Assembly: GCA_021397845.1 (NCBI GenBank) | Contig: JAHSVC010000031.1 | Location: forward strand, 2,852,001 to 2,916,000 | Length of the DNA: 64,000 nucleotides | Direction: 5' to 3' | Source of the DNA: Areca catechu | Taxonomy: Eukaryota; Streptophyta; Magnoliopsida; Arecales; Arecaceae | Part shown: positions 11,180-22,785 of the stretch, one piece after another | Layout: each line of letters begins with the position of its first letter | Position numbering within the stretch: position 1 is the stretch's first letter | Position numbers and translations under genes: made by a program | The notes under the pieces: generated by a model | What the model saw: only the letters and a program-made list of their open reading frames with translations | Database searches by the model: none | What the model was told of the DNA's origin: nothing

Positions 11180-11651
11180 TTATAACTTCATAGCAGGAAT
11201 TGTAAACGGGGAAGTGCTCTATTTTTAGCCCGTAATTGCCCTGTTTCAAGAATTATTTCTCACTTCAAGTAACTCCAAATTCAGTGATTTTTGTTTTGCT
11301 GGAACCAGTATAATTGAAACTAATTTGTATAATTTTATAATGATTTATTAGTTTCCGTGCGATTTCTGAGAATTAAATTACTGCAACTCTATTTTTGTGT
11401 TCTGCAATCCAATTATTTTTTTTGAGTGTTCATCTCTTAATTCACCTTAAGGGCATTTGAGCATCTAAGATAAGGGAAGGAGTTGATAACCTCTCCTTAG
11501 CCCAAAACCACCACCCTTCATTCGAACCTAAGCCTTTAATCTAAAATTGATTAGACCTAATTTGCCCTAGTGGGCTAGGGACATCAACGAGTCGGGTCAA
11601 GGCTAGTATTGAGTCAGTTTGTCTGGTTACTCTGTGTGTGCTTTGTACTCA

Positions 11652-11785
11652 GTGTCTAGAACGGTGGTTCAGGGATTCCATCCCGAAGGGCTTGTGTGCT
11701 GGTCCGCCTACCTGGCCAATCTCTGATTGGTGTCTAGGATTGGCATTCAGGGACCTAACACTCCCCTTACACCTGCCTGGCTGAG
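11652..11785 (+). promoter_or_regulatory. Leader block 2, A copy 2
   Basis: Same order of hairpins as 4420-4553, with the same pairing bases. Confidence 0.6.
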
Positions 11786-11899
11786 TCCTGAGTTACTACA
11801 GGCTAGCTTGCCACTCTGATTGGGCATCTAGTTTGGGCTCTAGGTCTAGTTAACCCATAGTCATTCAGTTAAGTCTCATTTTGTGTGTTTGCTTGCATC

Positions 11900-12990
11900 A
11901 TGTCTACCCGGAATGGAGTGCCCTACCAACCTGGTCAAACCCAACCTGATTTAGAAGCCATGGTAAGAGCTCTTACTGAGAGTATGAACAAACTGAGTCA
12001 GGATGTGACTACCACTGTTGCCCAATTTAAAGAACAAGTCCATGAGGATTTTGCCCAGCTTAGGGATCGAGTCCAAGTGCTTGAGGAACCTAGGCATCGG
12101 AATTGGACTCCTGACCCAGATTTTAATGTGCCACAACCTCACCCACACCAAGAGCCTAGAAGACCTTTATACCGAGATCCTGAACCTAATCATAGGAGGC
12201 CTGACCCAGAACCTGTGGATAGAGATGATAGGTTCATTCGAAACATCAAGTTAGATGCACCCACTTTTGATGGTAGCCTAAATCCTAAGGTGTATTCTGA
12301 TTGGGAGGGTGAGATGGACCAGTACGTTGAGTGGTATGCCATGTCTGAGGAGAGGAAATTCAAGTTTGCCAAGATGAAATTAATACGTCAAGCTAGGTTA
12401 TACTGGGGGAACATTGAGCTGACCACTAGAAGACAAAATGTAGAGCCCATAACCACTTGGCAGGGTATGAAAGAGAAACTTAGAGACAAGTACCTACCCA
12501 TTTCATACCAGCAAAATCTGTTAGACAAATGGCAGACTTTGAAACAAGGGAACCAATCTGTTTCAGACTACATAACCACCTTTGATGAATACCTAATGAG
12601 ATGTGATGTGAGTGAAGCCCATGAAGTCACTTTGTCTAGATTTAGGGCTGGGCTTAGGGAAGATATTAAGAGAGAGTTGTTTCTGAGAGAGGTTACTGAC
12701 CTAGACCAAGCCTATCAAATTGCACTAAATACTGAGAAGTTTCAGAGAGGACCCATGCCATCTAGGGTTAGTACCCCAATCCCAAGAAATGGACCTAGCC
12801 AGTTACCCCTAGCAAGCCTAATCAGGGTATCCCCACCCCTAGGCCCATGGACAAAGGTAAGGCACCTGACACCCAGAGAACCCCTAGTATCATCTATTTT
12901 AAGTGCCAGAAGCCCGGTCATAGCTCCACTCAGTGCACAGCCATAGCTTGTTTTAAGTGTCATAAGGTAGGTCATGTTTCTAGCCAGTGC
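11900..12990 (+). pseudogene. gag: gag of element A copy 2 (one frameshift)
   Basis: The start is the ATG at 11900; an in-frame GTG five codons upstream is not a plausible eukaryotic start. The N-terminal helix, Arg/Pro linker and full capsid are readable to about 12800, where a one-base loss (gccagtt for gccaagtt) shifts the frame; the zinc knuckles continue in the frame that begins near 12847. The first knuckle has lost its first cysteine (TGT to TAT, giving YFKCQKPGH), while the second at 12949-12990 is intact. C shows that gag and pol share one frame in this family when undamaged. Confidence 0.9.
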
Positions 12991-15900
12991 CCTCGTAGAT
13001 CCCTATATATAGAAGAGGGAGGAGAAGAGAATTCCGAGCCTAATGAGGAGTTTGAAGAAGAAGTTTATGAGGCCGGAATGAATTTGGTTGATGAGTATGA
13101 AGGAGAGGAAGAATCCACTGAATCTGACCACTTAGGGGTTGTGAGATGCATCCTATCCCAGACTAAAGTTCAGGAAGATTGGCGTAGGACTAACATCCTA
13201 CAGACTTTCCTTAAACTAGGGGATAAGGTTTGTAAAATCATCATAGATAGTGGGAGCTGTGTGAATGCCATTTCTACTAGCACTGTCAAAATGTTAGGCT
13301 TAACCCCAGTCCCCCACCCCAACCCCTATAAGGTTTCTTGGGTAGACTCTACCTCTATACCCATCCAGTCTAGATGTCAGGTCCAAATCCAAATGCAATC
13401 CTATCAAGAGAAGATTTGGTGTGATGTCTTGCCCATGGGGGTGAGCAGTATAATTCTTGGAAGACCTTGGTTGTATGATCATGATGCCACCCTCTTAGGA
13501 AAATCCAACACCTGTGTCTTTAGTTTCAATGGAAAGAAAATCACAATCCATACAGTCCCTCCTAAGGACAAGGTAGCTAAAGGAACCAGTAAGGATAGGG
13601 AAATGAAGACTGGAGTGAACATAATTAGTGCCAAGGATCTAGAACAAGAAATTCATAGTGGTTCACCCATTTGGATGTTGATTGCTAAGGAACTTAGGAC
13701 TCCTACACCCTCAGAGCCTCCTCAGGAAGTTAAGCCTTTATTAGAAGAATTTGAGGATGTTTTTCCCGAGGATCTGCCAGACCACCTTCCACCTCTTAGG
13801 GATATTCAGCATTCCAAAGATTTAGTCCCAAGAGCTACTTTTCCCAACTTGCCCCATTATAGGATGAATCCATCTGAGCATAAAGAACTGCAAAAGCAGG
13901 TTGGCGAATTGTTGAGGAAGGGGTTCATTAGAGAGAGTCTTAGCCCTTGTGCAGTCCCTGCACTTCTAACCCCGAAGAAGGATGGCACGTGGAGGATGTG
14001 TGTTGACAGTCGTGCCATCAATAAAATCACAATCAAGTATAGGTTCCCCATCCCTAGACTAGATGACATGCTTGATATGATGGCCGGTGCCATGGTTTTT
14101 TCTAAAATTGATCTCAAGAGCGGCTATCATCAGGTTAGAATTAGACCAGGGGATGAGTGGAAAACCGCCTTCAAAACTAAGGATGGTCTCTATGAATGGG
14201 TTGTTATGCCTTTTGGGTTGTCCAATGCCCCTAGTACTTTCATGAGGATTATGACCCAGGTACTTAGAGCTTTCATAGGTAAGTTTGTAGTGGTCTATTT
14301 TGATGACATCCTGATCTATAGTAAGACCCCTGCAGATCACCTAGGCCACCTTAGACTGGTCTGTCAAGTTTTGAGGAATGATAGTCTCTACGGTAATCTC
14401 AAGAAGTGTGAATTTATGACCAGTAAGATTATCTTCCTTGGATTTGTTGTAACCCCGGACGGCGTGGCTACCGATCCTGAAAAGATTAGGTCCATAGTAG
14501 AATGGCCAGAGCCGACCAGTGTGCATGAAGTCAAAAGTTTCCATGGCTTGGCTACCTTCTATAGGCGATTCATCAAGGGGTTTAGTACCGTAGTTGCTCC
14601 TATCACAGACTGCATCAGGAAGGGAGAATTTCAGTGGACCAAAGCAGCCCATAAAGCCTTCCTAGATCTTAAGGATAGGATGACCCAGGCACCCATTTTG
14701 AGACTACCAAACTTTTCAAAGGTATTTGAGGTTGCCTGTGATGCTTCAGGAGTAGGTATAGGTGGAGTCCTAAGCCAAGAGAACCATACCATAGCATTCT
14801 TTAGTGAAAAACTTAACGATGCTAAGCTTAGGTATTCTACCTATGATAAGGAATTTTACGCGGTAGTGCAAGCTTTGCGTTACTGGAGACATTATTTACT
14901 ATCGCAAGAATTTGTGCTATTTTCGGACCATGAGGCTATTAGATTCTTGAATTCTCAGAAGAAGCTTAACCCTAGGCATGCTAAGTGGGTAGAGTATATC
15001 CAGTCCTATACTTTTGTTTTGAAGCATAAGGCTGGGTCTGAAAATAAGGTAGCTGATGCCCTTAGTCGTCGATCTTTGTTGTTGAATTCTGTTAGGGCTG
15101 AAGTCATAGGGTTTGAGCAAATCAAAGAAGAATATGAGTCATGTCCGGATTTCAAGACTGTATACCAGGATCTAACTCAAGGACCATCTAGTGAACATAA
15201 GGATTATTCCCTTTTAGATGGCTTTCTATTCTTTAAGAATAGGCTTTGCATCCCTAGAACCTCTCTTAGGAAATTCTTGATTTGGGAAACTCATGCTGGA
15301 GGTTTAGCTGGCCATTTCGGAAAAGATAAGACCACCCTGGCTATTGAAGACCATTTTTTCTGGCCTAGCTTAAAAAGAGATGTAGCACACATTGTGGCTA
15401 GGTGTCGGACCTGCGCTGTTGCCAAACAACGAAAACAGAACACCGGCCTTTATACCCCACTCCCTGTCCCAGATCGTCCTTGGCAAGATGTGAGCATGGA
15501 CTTTGTGTTAGGTTTGCCTAAGACCCAGAGGAGGCATGACTCTATCTGTGTTGTAGTAGACCGATTTTCCAAGATGGCCCATTTCTTGCCTTGTTCCTAA
15601 ACATTTGATGCGTCTAAGGTAGCCACCCTGTTCTTCAATGAGATAGTTCGACTCCATGGCCTACCCAAGACCATTGTTTCAGATAGGGATGTTCGGTTCA
15701 CCAGCTATTTCTGGAAAACCCTTTGGCATAAGTTAGGGACGAAACTTAAGTTTTCAACTGCCTATCATCCCCAGACTGACGGCTAAACCGAAGTAGTGAA
15801 CCGTAGTTTAGGCAATCTGCTAAGGTGTCTTGTTGGTGAAAACATTAGGAACTGGGATTTGTACTTACCTAGAACTGAATTTGCATATAATGACTCGGTC

Positions 15901-16689
15901 AATAGGTCTACGGGTAAGAGTCCATTTGAAATTGTGCATGGTTACAAACCCCACACACCTCTTGACCTAGCTCTTTTACCAGTCCACACACGGGTCTCCG
16001 AGTCTGCCAAAGTTTTTGCACAGCATATAAAAGACTTGCATAAAGAAATTCAAGCCAAAATAAATTTAAGTAATGAAACTTATAAGAAATTGGCTGATTC
16101 TCAAAGGCGAGTCAAAACTTTTGACGAAGGAGACTATGTAATGATTAGGTTAAGGCCTGAACAGTTTCCTCCTGGAACCGTTAGAAAGTTACATGCTAGG
16201 GGAGCTGGACCATTTAGAGTGGTAAAGAGAGTAGGATCCAATGCCTATGTGCTCGAGTTGCCTCCAGAACTAGGCATTAGCTCCACTTTCAACATTACAG
16301 ACCTAGTAGGGTATAGGGAACCAGCTATGATTCCCAGTGAGGCTTTTGAACCTAATCCTGCTCTTGAGAGTGAACCTGACCCTGTGTGTCCACCAACAAA
16401 TTGGCATGTGAAGAAAGAGCAGATTGAAAAGATCCTGGATGATCAAGTTATCTCTACTCGTAATCGAGGATACCAAAGATACCTGGTCCGCTGGCTAGGA
16501 AGGCCAGATTCTGATGACTGTTGGATCTCCCGAGAAGAGTTACAAGAGCTAGACCCAGACCTCTTGGAGAGATACCAGAGCCAACTAGATCCATACTCGA
16601 CAGGGTCGAGTTCCTCCCACCCTGGGAGAATTGGTGCGGGCACCAGACTCAGAAGAAGACTTCAAAGCTCCATCTGGATCTCTGATTAA
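12991..16689 (+). pseudogene. pol: Near-complete pol of element A copy 2 (two nonsense codons)
   Basis: One frame runs from 12847 to 16689, interrupted only by TAA at 15598-15600 and 15784-15786, both CAA to TAA relative to C (C-to-T changes, as expected from deamination of methylated cytosine). Protease DSGS is at 13246-13257; RT YFDD at 14296-14307; RNase H Asp in ACDASG at 14740-14742; integrase HHCC starts at 15292; the first catalytic Asp (SMDFVLG) is at 15499-15501, and the second core block (SDRDVRFTSYFW) spans the first stop. The GPF module and a chromodomain (about 16420-16580) follow. The frame runs through the purine tract and stops 57 bases inside LTR3. In chromoviruses the chromodomain steers integration toward particular chromatin. 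Confidence 0.93.
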
Positions 16690-18242
16690 CCTTGCCCGAA
16701 AAAAAAATTAGGGTTTTTGGTTTGTAATAAGAGTTGACTAGATCAACTCAATTTAGCTTGAGTCTACATTACCTGCATTTTATTTTGTTTAGTCATGTTG
16801 ACTCAGTAGTGGACTAGGGTTTCAACCTGGGGTGTTACATTTTCTTCCAAGACCAAGCAAGTGGACATCACACTCCCAGCCACACTCCCAGCCATACGCC
16901 TGAGTCCAGGGGGCGCCATATCTACACCCAGTAGCCTTTGGTCCCCACTCCACAGATAGCAGCTTCCTTCTCTCATGTGCCAGATGAGGAGAAATCCACC
17001 AAGAGTCCACAAATCAAGGGGGCGGCCAAGACTTTCCCAAGAGAACCAAAGTAAAGATGGGAAGAAATTTTCTTGGAGAGAACTTCAAGGAGGCGCCCAC
17101 TACCTGCCAAAAAAATCTAAAACATAGATGGGAAGGACCTTGACTTAGGGAGGAAGAAAAGGAGGAGTCCAAAAGAGTTGATCCATGGAAGGAAAAAAAA
17201 TTCTCTTGAAGATCCATACAAGGAGGCGCCATCTACCTGCCTTTTATAACCCAAATCAAATTTTTTTGTTAATTTGGCCGACCATATGTGTTTGATTTTT
17301 CCTGATTTGTAGATCCCCTCCTTTAGTCCCACATGGGAAGATGTAAAACCCTACTCCCTTGTAAAGCCTTATAAATTAAACCCCTCTTGTAAGTTTAAAT
17401 CAATCAGATGAATGAAGCCAATTATTTTTGAGCAAACTTTGTGTTCTCTCTTCCGCACTTGCATCCAGGTGTTGAGCTCCATGAGGGAGTAAATCCGGGT
17501 TCCCCTGGAACCTTGAGGAGGTGTGAGATCTCCAAAACCCAAACCCTAGGTTAGCCACTCCACTCCCAAACCCTAGCCTCCATCACCCATCTCTTTCCAC
17601 CAAGCCCTAGTCTATTCCACTTCTCATGGCCACCCTCTCCAAGTCCAGGCCAGCCACCAGCATCCAGCTCCAGTCCAGATACTTCAGATCTACAGCAGTT
17701 CTAAGAGGAAGTCAGATCGGCCTCCAGGAGAATCCTGATTTCAGTAACTTCAGCTTTCAAGTTCTTCAACCTGGTAAATCTTTTCTTGAGTATCTGAAAT
17801 CCATCACTTGTTCCTCTTCTTTCCCAGATCTTGAGTCCAGGAGAAGCCGACCAAACCACAAGACCAGTATTGGAGGATCCATTGTGAAGATAGCCGACTC
17901 CGAAGATCCCATAATCTGCTCGAGAGAGTTCTTCCACCAAAATCCTGAGAAGATCACTGTCTGGTTAGTAAACCATCTCTCCTCTCTATTTCTATTCTGT
18001 TGAAAGTTCAGAGCGAAACCCTAGGTCTGGGATTTTCTCAATCCCCAGCGATCCATTACTTCTGAACTACTCTGATAATTTAGTTTCTTCTAAATTGTGC
18101 TTTCAATCCTTACCTAGTTTCCTTCAACTTAGTTTAGCTTTACTTTGAGTCAAAGCCAATTTCTGAAAAAAAAAAAAAAAAAAAAAAAAATTAATCCTAA
18201 ATTTACTTCCGCATACGCTTCTTTGTTCTTTGTTCTGCATCA
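16632..18242 (+). repeat. Element A LTR3 (3' LTR)
   Basis: The 1611-bp LTR starts TGGTGCGGGCACC and ends CTGCATCA, followed directly by CATAG. TATAAAT is at 17370-17376. The A-run near the 3' end (about 18167-18190) is the longest of the three LTRs. Confidence 0.93.
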
Positions 18243-18247
18243 CATAG
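18243..18247. repeat. Target-site duplication CATAG, right copy (element A)
   Basis: Matches 2151-2155 exactly. Removing A plus one copy restores continuity with the arrangement seen in H2. Confidence 0.95.
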
Positions 18248-18865
18248 TCGAGTCTGTTTGGTGTCAGTATGAGTCCTTTGCATCATTTGTTAGGAGTCTG
18301 CATGTGCCTAGCATGTTCACCACCCGCACTAATCTTAAAACAACTAGCTAATTCCCGAAGAAGGGTCAAAGAATTTGATGTAGTGGATTCTATCTTGGTT
18401 AGGCTTAGGCCTAAAAGAAGCTTCATGCATGCAGAGCCGGACCTTTTAAAGTGATAGAGAAGGATTGGATCAAATGCCTAGGTGTTAGACTTGCCTTCAG
18501 ATTTGGGCATTAGTTCTACCTTCAATATTATAGACCTGGTTGAGTATAGCGAACCGGCAGTGATACCTAGTAAGGCCTTTGGACCTATTCCTTTTCATTG
18601 TGAGTGACCCTAACCCAGAGTGTCCACTAACAAATTGGCCTAAGAGAGGAGAATGGATCGAGCGTATCCTGGACGATCAAGCCATCACGACCCGGGGCCG
18701 TGACTATCAATGCTTCCTAGTCCGATGGCAAGGATAGCCAGAGTCGGACGATTCATAGATTTCTCGAGAGGACTTGCAATGCCTCAACCCAGACCTTCTC
18801 GAGAGATATGTGAGCCAGTATGATCTTCACTCGATAGGGTCGAGTTCCTCCCACCCCGGGAGAAT
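18248..18865 (+). pseudogene. H1 3' internal remnant: integrase C-terminus and chromodomain
   Basis: Readable pieces in shifting frames include LANSRRRVKEFDVVDSI (the linker before GPY/F), DLPSDLGISSTFNIIDLVEY, and a decayed chromodomain around 18640-18800. They align with B (minus, about 43247-42740) and with H2 (62749-63370). Several stops and shifts are present, so it is non-functional. The region ends with the conserved 3' box 18833-18865, which contains the hairpin TCGAtaggg-TCGA and the purine-rich GGGAGAAT next to the LTR. Confidence 0.75.
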
Positions 18866-20322
18866 TGGTGTGGACACCAAAGGCACCAGAATAAGGCAGA
18901 GGCTTCTCAACCCTCTGTGAATTGATCAATAATTTATGAGTCCATCTGTAATAAGGGCTTAGCCCATCTGAGTCCTTTTTTTAGTTGTTGTTTGAATCTT
19001 TTGAGTTGTTATTTCAGTTCTGTACTAGTCAGCTTATGTTGAGCTAGTTCAGTTCAATGCTAGTCAGCTCATGTTGAGCTTATTTTATTTTTTTGAGTCC
19101 TGTCCAAGCATACTGAAGACTCAAGAATATATCATACAAGTGAAGACCAAGTCCAACTAGATTGAAAATATGGAAGTATAGCACAAGTCCAACCCAGCTT
19201 GAATATTTGAAGACTCCAGGAGGAAAATTCAGAAAACCCTGATTTCTTGCAGATGCCCTCCAAATGCCCAGATTCCCTTCCAGATGCCAAAGTATATTCA
19301 TAGATAAGGGCATCCATGATTCCAGAGATCCATCTGCATCCTAGCCCAAAGAAATCAAGCCCAGGTGCCAAGCCCAAGCCCCTAAGAAGCAAGATACCAG
19401 GGAATATTCTTGCTACCTGGCTACCAGGCCACCCCAGCTTCCAGAGGCCCAAACCCATGCACCCGAGCCCCTTTGGGCCAGCCTTTTGCTGCTCCTAGAA
19501 GCCCAACACTCCCCCCTAGGCATCCTTGGAGTCTTGACCAAGTCAAGAAAATCTTTAGGGATTTTTCTACCTAATATTTCCTTATTTTCTAGCTAGGGTT
19601 TGAGAGGGAAAAGGATTCTTATGTAAAGACTTATGTACCCTTACTTAGAGCCCAAGGTTAAGGGTCTATTTAAGGGACCCTAGGCTCTTGTATGAAGTGG
19701 AATTTTGATGAATGAAAACCTTGAGTTCTTCTATTGAGTGGTGTGATACCCTGCTGTGTGCATAAAGGGGTTTGTGAGAGTTCTTCTTCCTGGTGTTTGC
19801 AATCATCTTCCTGCTGCCAACAAACCCTCCAGATCCCTGGACGCCCACTCCAAAAGAAGCCTTCCCTTGCTATTTTTTCTTTGTTTTCTTGTTCCTTTGT
19901 GAATTTTCTAACCCCTGACAGGTCGTTTATAGGTCCCTGAGTTCCTACGAATCCAACGACTCCAGCCAAGCCTCAATCGGATCATCGAGCAGAAAGCCGG
20001 GTATCCGCAAGTCTTTGGCTCGATTTTTCAGGCCGCATCCATCGAGGAACGAGAGACCCCTTCGCTGCGATCTTCATAGACATTGTCAGGTACACCCCTC
20101 TTCCTCCAGTAGTTTTATTGTAGGAGAACTTGCCCTAACCGAGGCTTCTCAGCTCCGGCGATCCTTCTTTGCTACTTTTCTAGGTCCTAATCTACATGCT
20201 GATCTTCAAAAATTCATACAAAATTCCCTACAAATAATTTTGATCTGAAATTCGGGAATTAATCTCCTAACTCAACATGTAAAACATATAAAAAAAATGG
20301 CATGCATATTAGTCCCCCATCA
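18866..20322 (+). repeat. H1 3' LTR
   Basis: The 1457-bp LTR starts TGGTGTGGACACC and ends CCCCCATCA. It is homologous to the B LTRs and, in reverse orientation, to all H LTRs from 26868 to 62748. A TATA-like CTATTTAAGG is at 19666-19675. Two copies of an AGCTC...GAGCT-type inverted repeat lie near 19030-19080. It abuts copia D sequence at 20323; in intact D LTR copies the same point reads cagacCTGAGG, so the target duplication is probably CCTGA, its left copy lying outside the window. Confidence 0.88.
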
Positions 20323-22457
20323 CCTGAGGTCACCATGGTTCACTGTGAACACTAAACCATACTTTGGTCCATACTCATTCATGGCATTGTGACATGTACG
20401 GGGTGTTCTGGGTATGGTGGAAGGTTTACGAAGGATGTGAGTGGACCAACAAGAAATTGATCAATCCTGGTAAAAGGATATGTTATCCCGTATAATCTCT
20501 TCGATGAGTGACTCAAGGAATCTTTGCAAATTGGGATGAGATTAGAAGTGGCTTCTAATCAATCATCAGCTAAGTCCTCATGATCGAGCAGATATTCGAT
20601 ATAATTAAGTGTTAGGGTTTGACATTTATCCATATCCATCACTTAATCAGGATAATGGGAGATCAAATGATTGAGTTACACGGTAACTTACTACTGAAGG
20701 ATATTTTGGTAATTTTAATCAAATTCCTCATCTTCTGGGTAGGCATGACACATTGCTAGATGTCAATCTTGTCTTGTGGGTTTTTATGAACTAATTGGAT
20801 TGGTTTCATGAGTCAATTCGATGTGTGATTCGAATTGGACAATAAGGTGAGCCGGTTTGACCTAATTAGGTCAATTAGGTTCGATCGGATCGAATCAGCT
20901 GAAACCTAAACCTACTGCTGGCTAGATGTGGAACCCAATGGGTCACACACAATAGAGAGTTAGCCAAGGAAGTCACTCATGATTTAATTAGGGTCATGGG
21001 ATCCTAATTGGTTAGCCAGATTGCATACTAGCATTTGTAGGCTAACCCAATTCCATACCGAATAGGATTGAGTCCGGTTGCTTGCTAATTAGGCTAACAT
21101 AATTAAAAAAACCTAAATTAGGTAACCTAAATGAGGTTGAGTCCTAAGTGGGGATAGCCAAATCAGAGCTTGATCTAATTTTATTTTGGTATTTTGGACA
21201 TCTTATTGAAGCGTCCATTTGAGTTGGGACTCTAGATGCCAAAATTATACCTTGGCATTCAAAAAGGCCTAGAAGAGTCTATAGTACTCTGATCTAAAAA
21301 ATATTTATATGGATGGAAAGAGGACTTAATTCTCTTTCTTTTGACACCCATATTGCATATGCTTTGACTAGTCAAAGGTTGCATGGGATGTGGATAAAGT
21401 TGACCAAGAAATAAAGGGTCGCTTGGTGCCTCTTGGCGCGCGCAGGAGATGAAGGTGCGCATAGAAGGACAAGAGTCCTTGATGAAACATTGGAGTGTTT
21501 CATTTCAGTGGGCACCTTCTCATCTTTCCCCATGCCTCCTGGATATGATTGACCGGTCAAGGCCTTTTTTGAAATAGCATGAAAAAGGGATGGAAGCAAA
21601 TGCGCGCATGAAGAGACGCGTCTCTTCTTGTGGCGCGCGCCTTGAAGCAGAGTCATTCTGCTTTCAGGACTCTTCATATTCTTCAGTGTTTGGAGATTGA
21701 AGAGATGCCTCATGGCTTCCCAGGGACCGGTACTTGCCATGTGGCAAGTCACAGATTATCCAGGAAAATGGACGGGTGCCAATATGTCTTTTGGTGCATA
21801 AGGAGACATATTAGATATGATTTTTCAGTCTTGAAAAATCATATCTGATAACCTGTTGGAGGACATATCACATGCTTCTCTTAAAACTAAAAATAGGGGG
21901 TAGTGATATGAGTTTCAGATAATCTTTTTCACCATAAAGATATTCTGAGTGTTCTTCCACTTCTCCCTCTCTCCTTCTTACTTTAGGAAAAGACTTGTCT
22001 TGTTAAGACAAGGTCTTTTCTATTAGGACAAGGCTTAGTCTTGAGACATAAGCCAAAGGGGTCCTAGAGAAGGGTTGTCCTAAAATCAAGAGTGGTTTAG
22101 GACTGTGTCCAGAGAGCCCTACAGTAGGACAGGGTATCCTACAGTGGTCAAAGGTCAAAAGGCTGACATAAGAGTCCTGTTGAAGCAAGCAATCCTGGTA
22201 GGGATTCTTCCTTGGTACCATTCTCATGTGGATCACCATTGCAGGGCTTGCACTTGTGAGCCTCATGGAAAGGATTAGATTTTAGTGATCCAGATATGTA
22301 TTCTGACTTCATTTATGTTTCGTTGATTGGTATTGCATGAGGGGTTCCTGGGAATTAGGGTTTTCTTGCCAATTAGGGTTTCATGCTTGAAAATTTTGTT
22401 TTGAAATTCACTTTCGCATGCTGCATGATTTTCGGCACCCTAGGAGAATTCCCATCA
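20323..22457 (+). repeat. Copia element D 5' LTR (first ~470 bp displaced beyond H1)
   Basis: The stretch 20323-20620 matches the D 3' LTR copies in the array (for example 29069-29360). The end is CCCATCA at 22457, followed by a PBS. The LTR head, as seen in the 3' copies from 28603, lies left of H1 and out of the window, so the complete LTR would be roughly 2.6 kb. The part 21480-22020 is packed with perfect inverted repeats, listed separately. No ORF is supported. Confidence 0.8.
21482..22020 (+). repeat. Cluster of perfect hairpins in the D 5' LTR
   Basis: ATGAAACA 21482-21489 / TGTTTCAT 21496-21503; palindrome AAGAGACGCGTCTCTT 21611-21626; ACTTGCCA 21732-21739 / TGGCAAGT 21742-21749; AGATATGATTTTTCA 21813-21827 / TGAAAAATCATATCT 21832-21846 (15 of 15 pairs, loop GTCT); and GAAAAGAC-TTGTCTT 21987-22001 / 22005-22020 with one bulged base and a three-base loop. 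Confidence 0.8.
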
Positions 22458-22458
22458 A

Positions 22459-22471
22459 TGGTATCAGAGCC
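22459..22471 (+). other. Primer-binding site of copia D
   Basis: TGGTATCAGAGCC lies one base after the 5' LTR end. It is complementary to initiator tRNA-Met. Confidence 0.92.
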
Positions 22472-22785
22472 ATCCTTGTGGCATACCAGTTATGAACCAT
22501 TTTTGGAGTTTTATGAAATTCCACTATCGAGCCGACCCGAAGCCTATCGAGTCAATAAGGACTTTGTCGAGCCGATCTGAACCCTGTTGAGTCAACCCAA
22601 CTAAACTCGTATGTATGATTTTTGGTTTCTTTATGAAATTACATGATAATACAATTGTATGAAATTTTGCATATTCGGGTAATATGTTTAATTTCAAGTT
22701 TTTATGAAATGCATGATATTATGTCAAGTATGAAATTATGCATGTTGATTGTACCTAGTAACTGCTTTGGATTGGGTTAGTCACC

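Larger units (their letters stand above)
2156..18242 (+). mobile_element. Element A: three-LTR tandem Ty3/gypsy chromovirus array
   Basis: The structure is LTR1 (2156-3767), internal 1 (3768-9392), LTR2 (9393-10998), internal 2 (10999-16631), LTR3 (16632-18242). The internal parts are 5625 and 5633 bases and align end to end. The CATAG duplication flanks only the whole structure, so this is one insertion locus that became tandem, most simply by unequal recombination between LTRs. It interrupts H1 inside its integrase remnant. Both internal copies carry decayed gag-pol ending in a chromodomain. A diverged but clear relative is element C (53333-62169). Confidence 0.92.

Noticed and set aside
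13857..14117. Antisense ORFs that recur in each A/C copy (opposite RT and the zinc knuckles)
   Set aside because: They are shadows of the conserved sense RT and gag frames and have no independent homology.
20313..20322. Hammerhead ribozyme (retrozyme) in the H or F LTRs
   Set aside because: CTGATGGGG occurs at LTR ends, but the required CTGATGA core and a paired GAAA are not present in a hammerhead arrangement.
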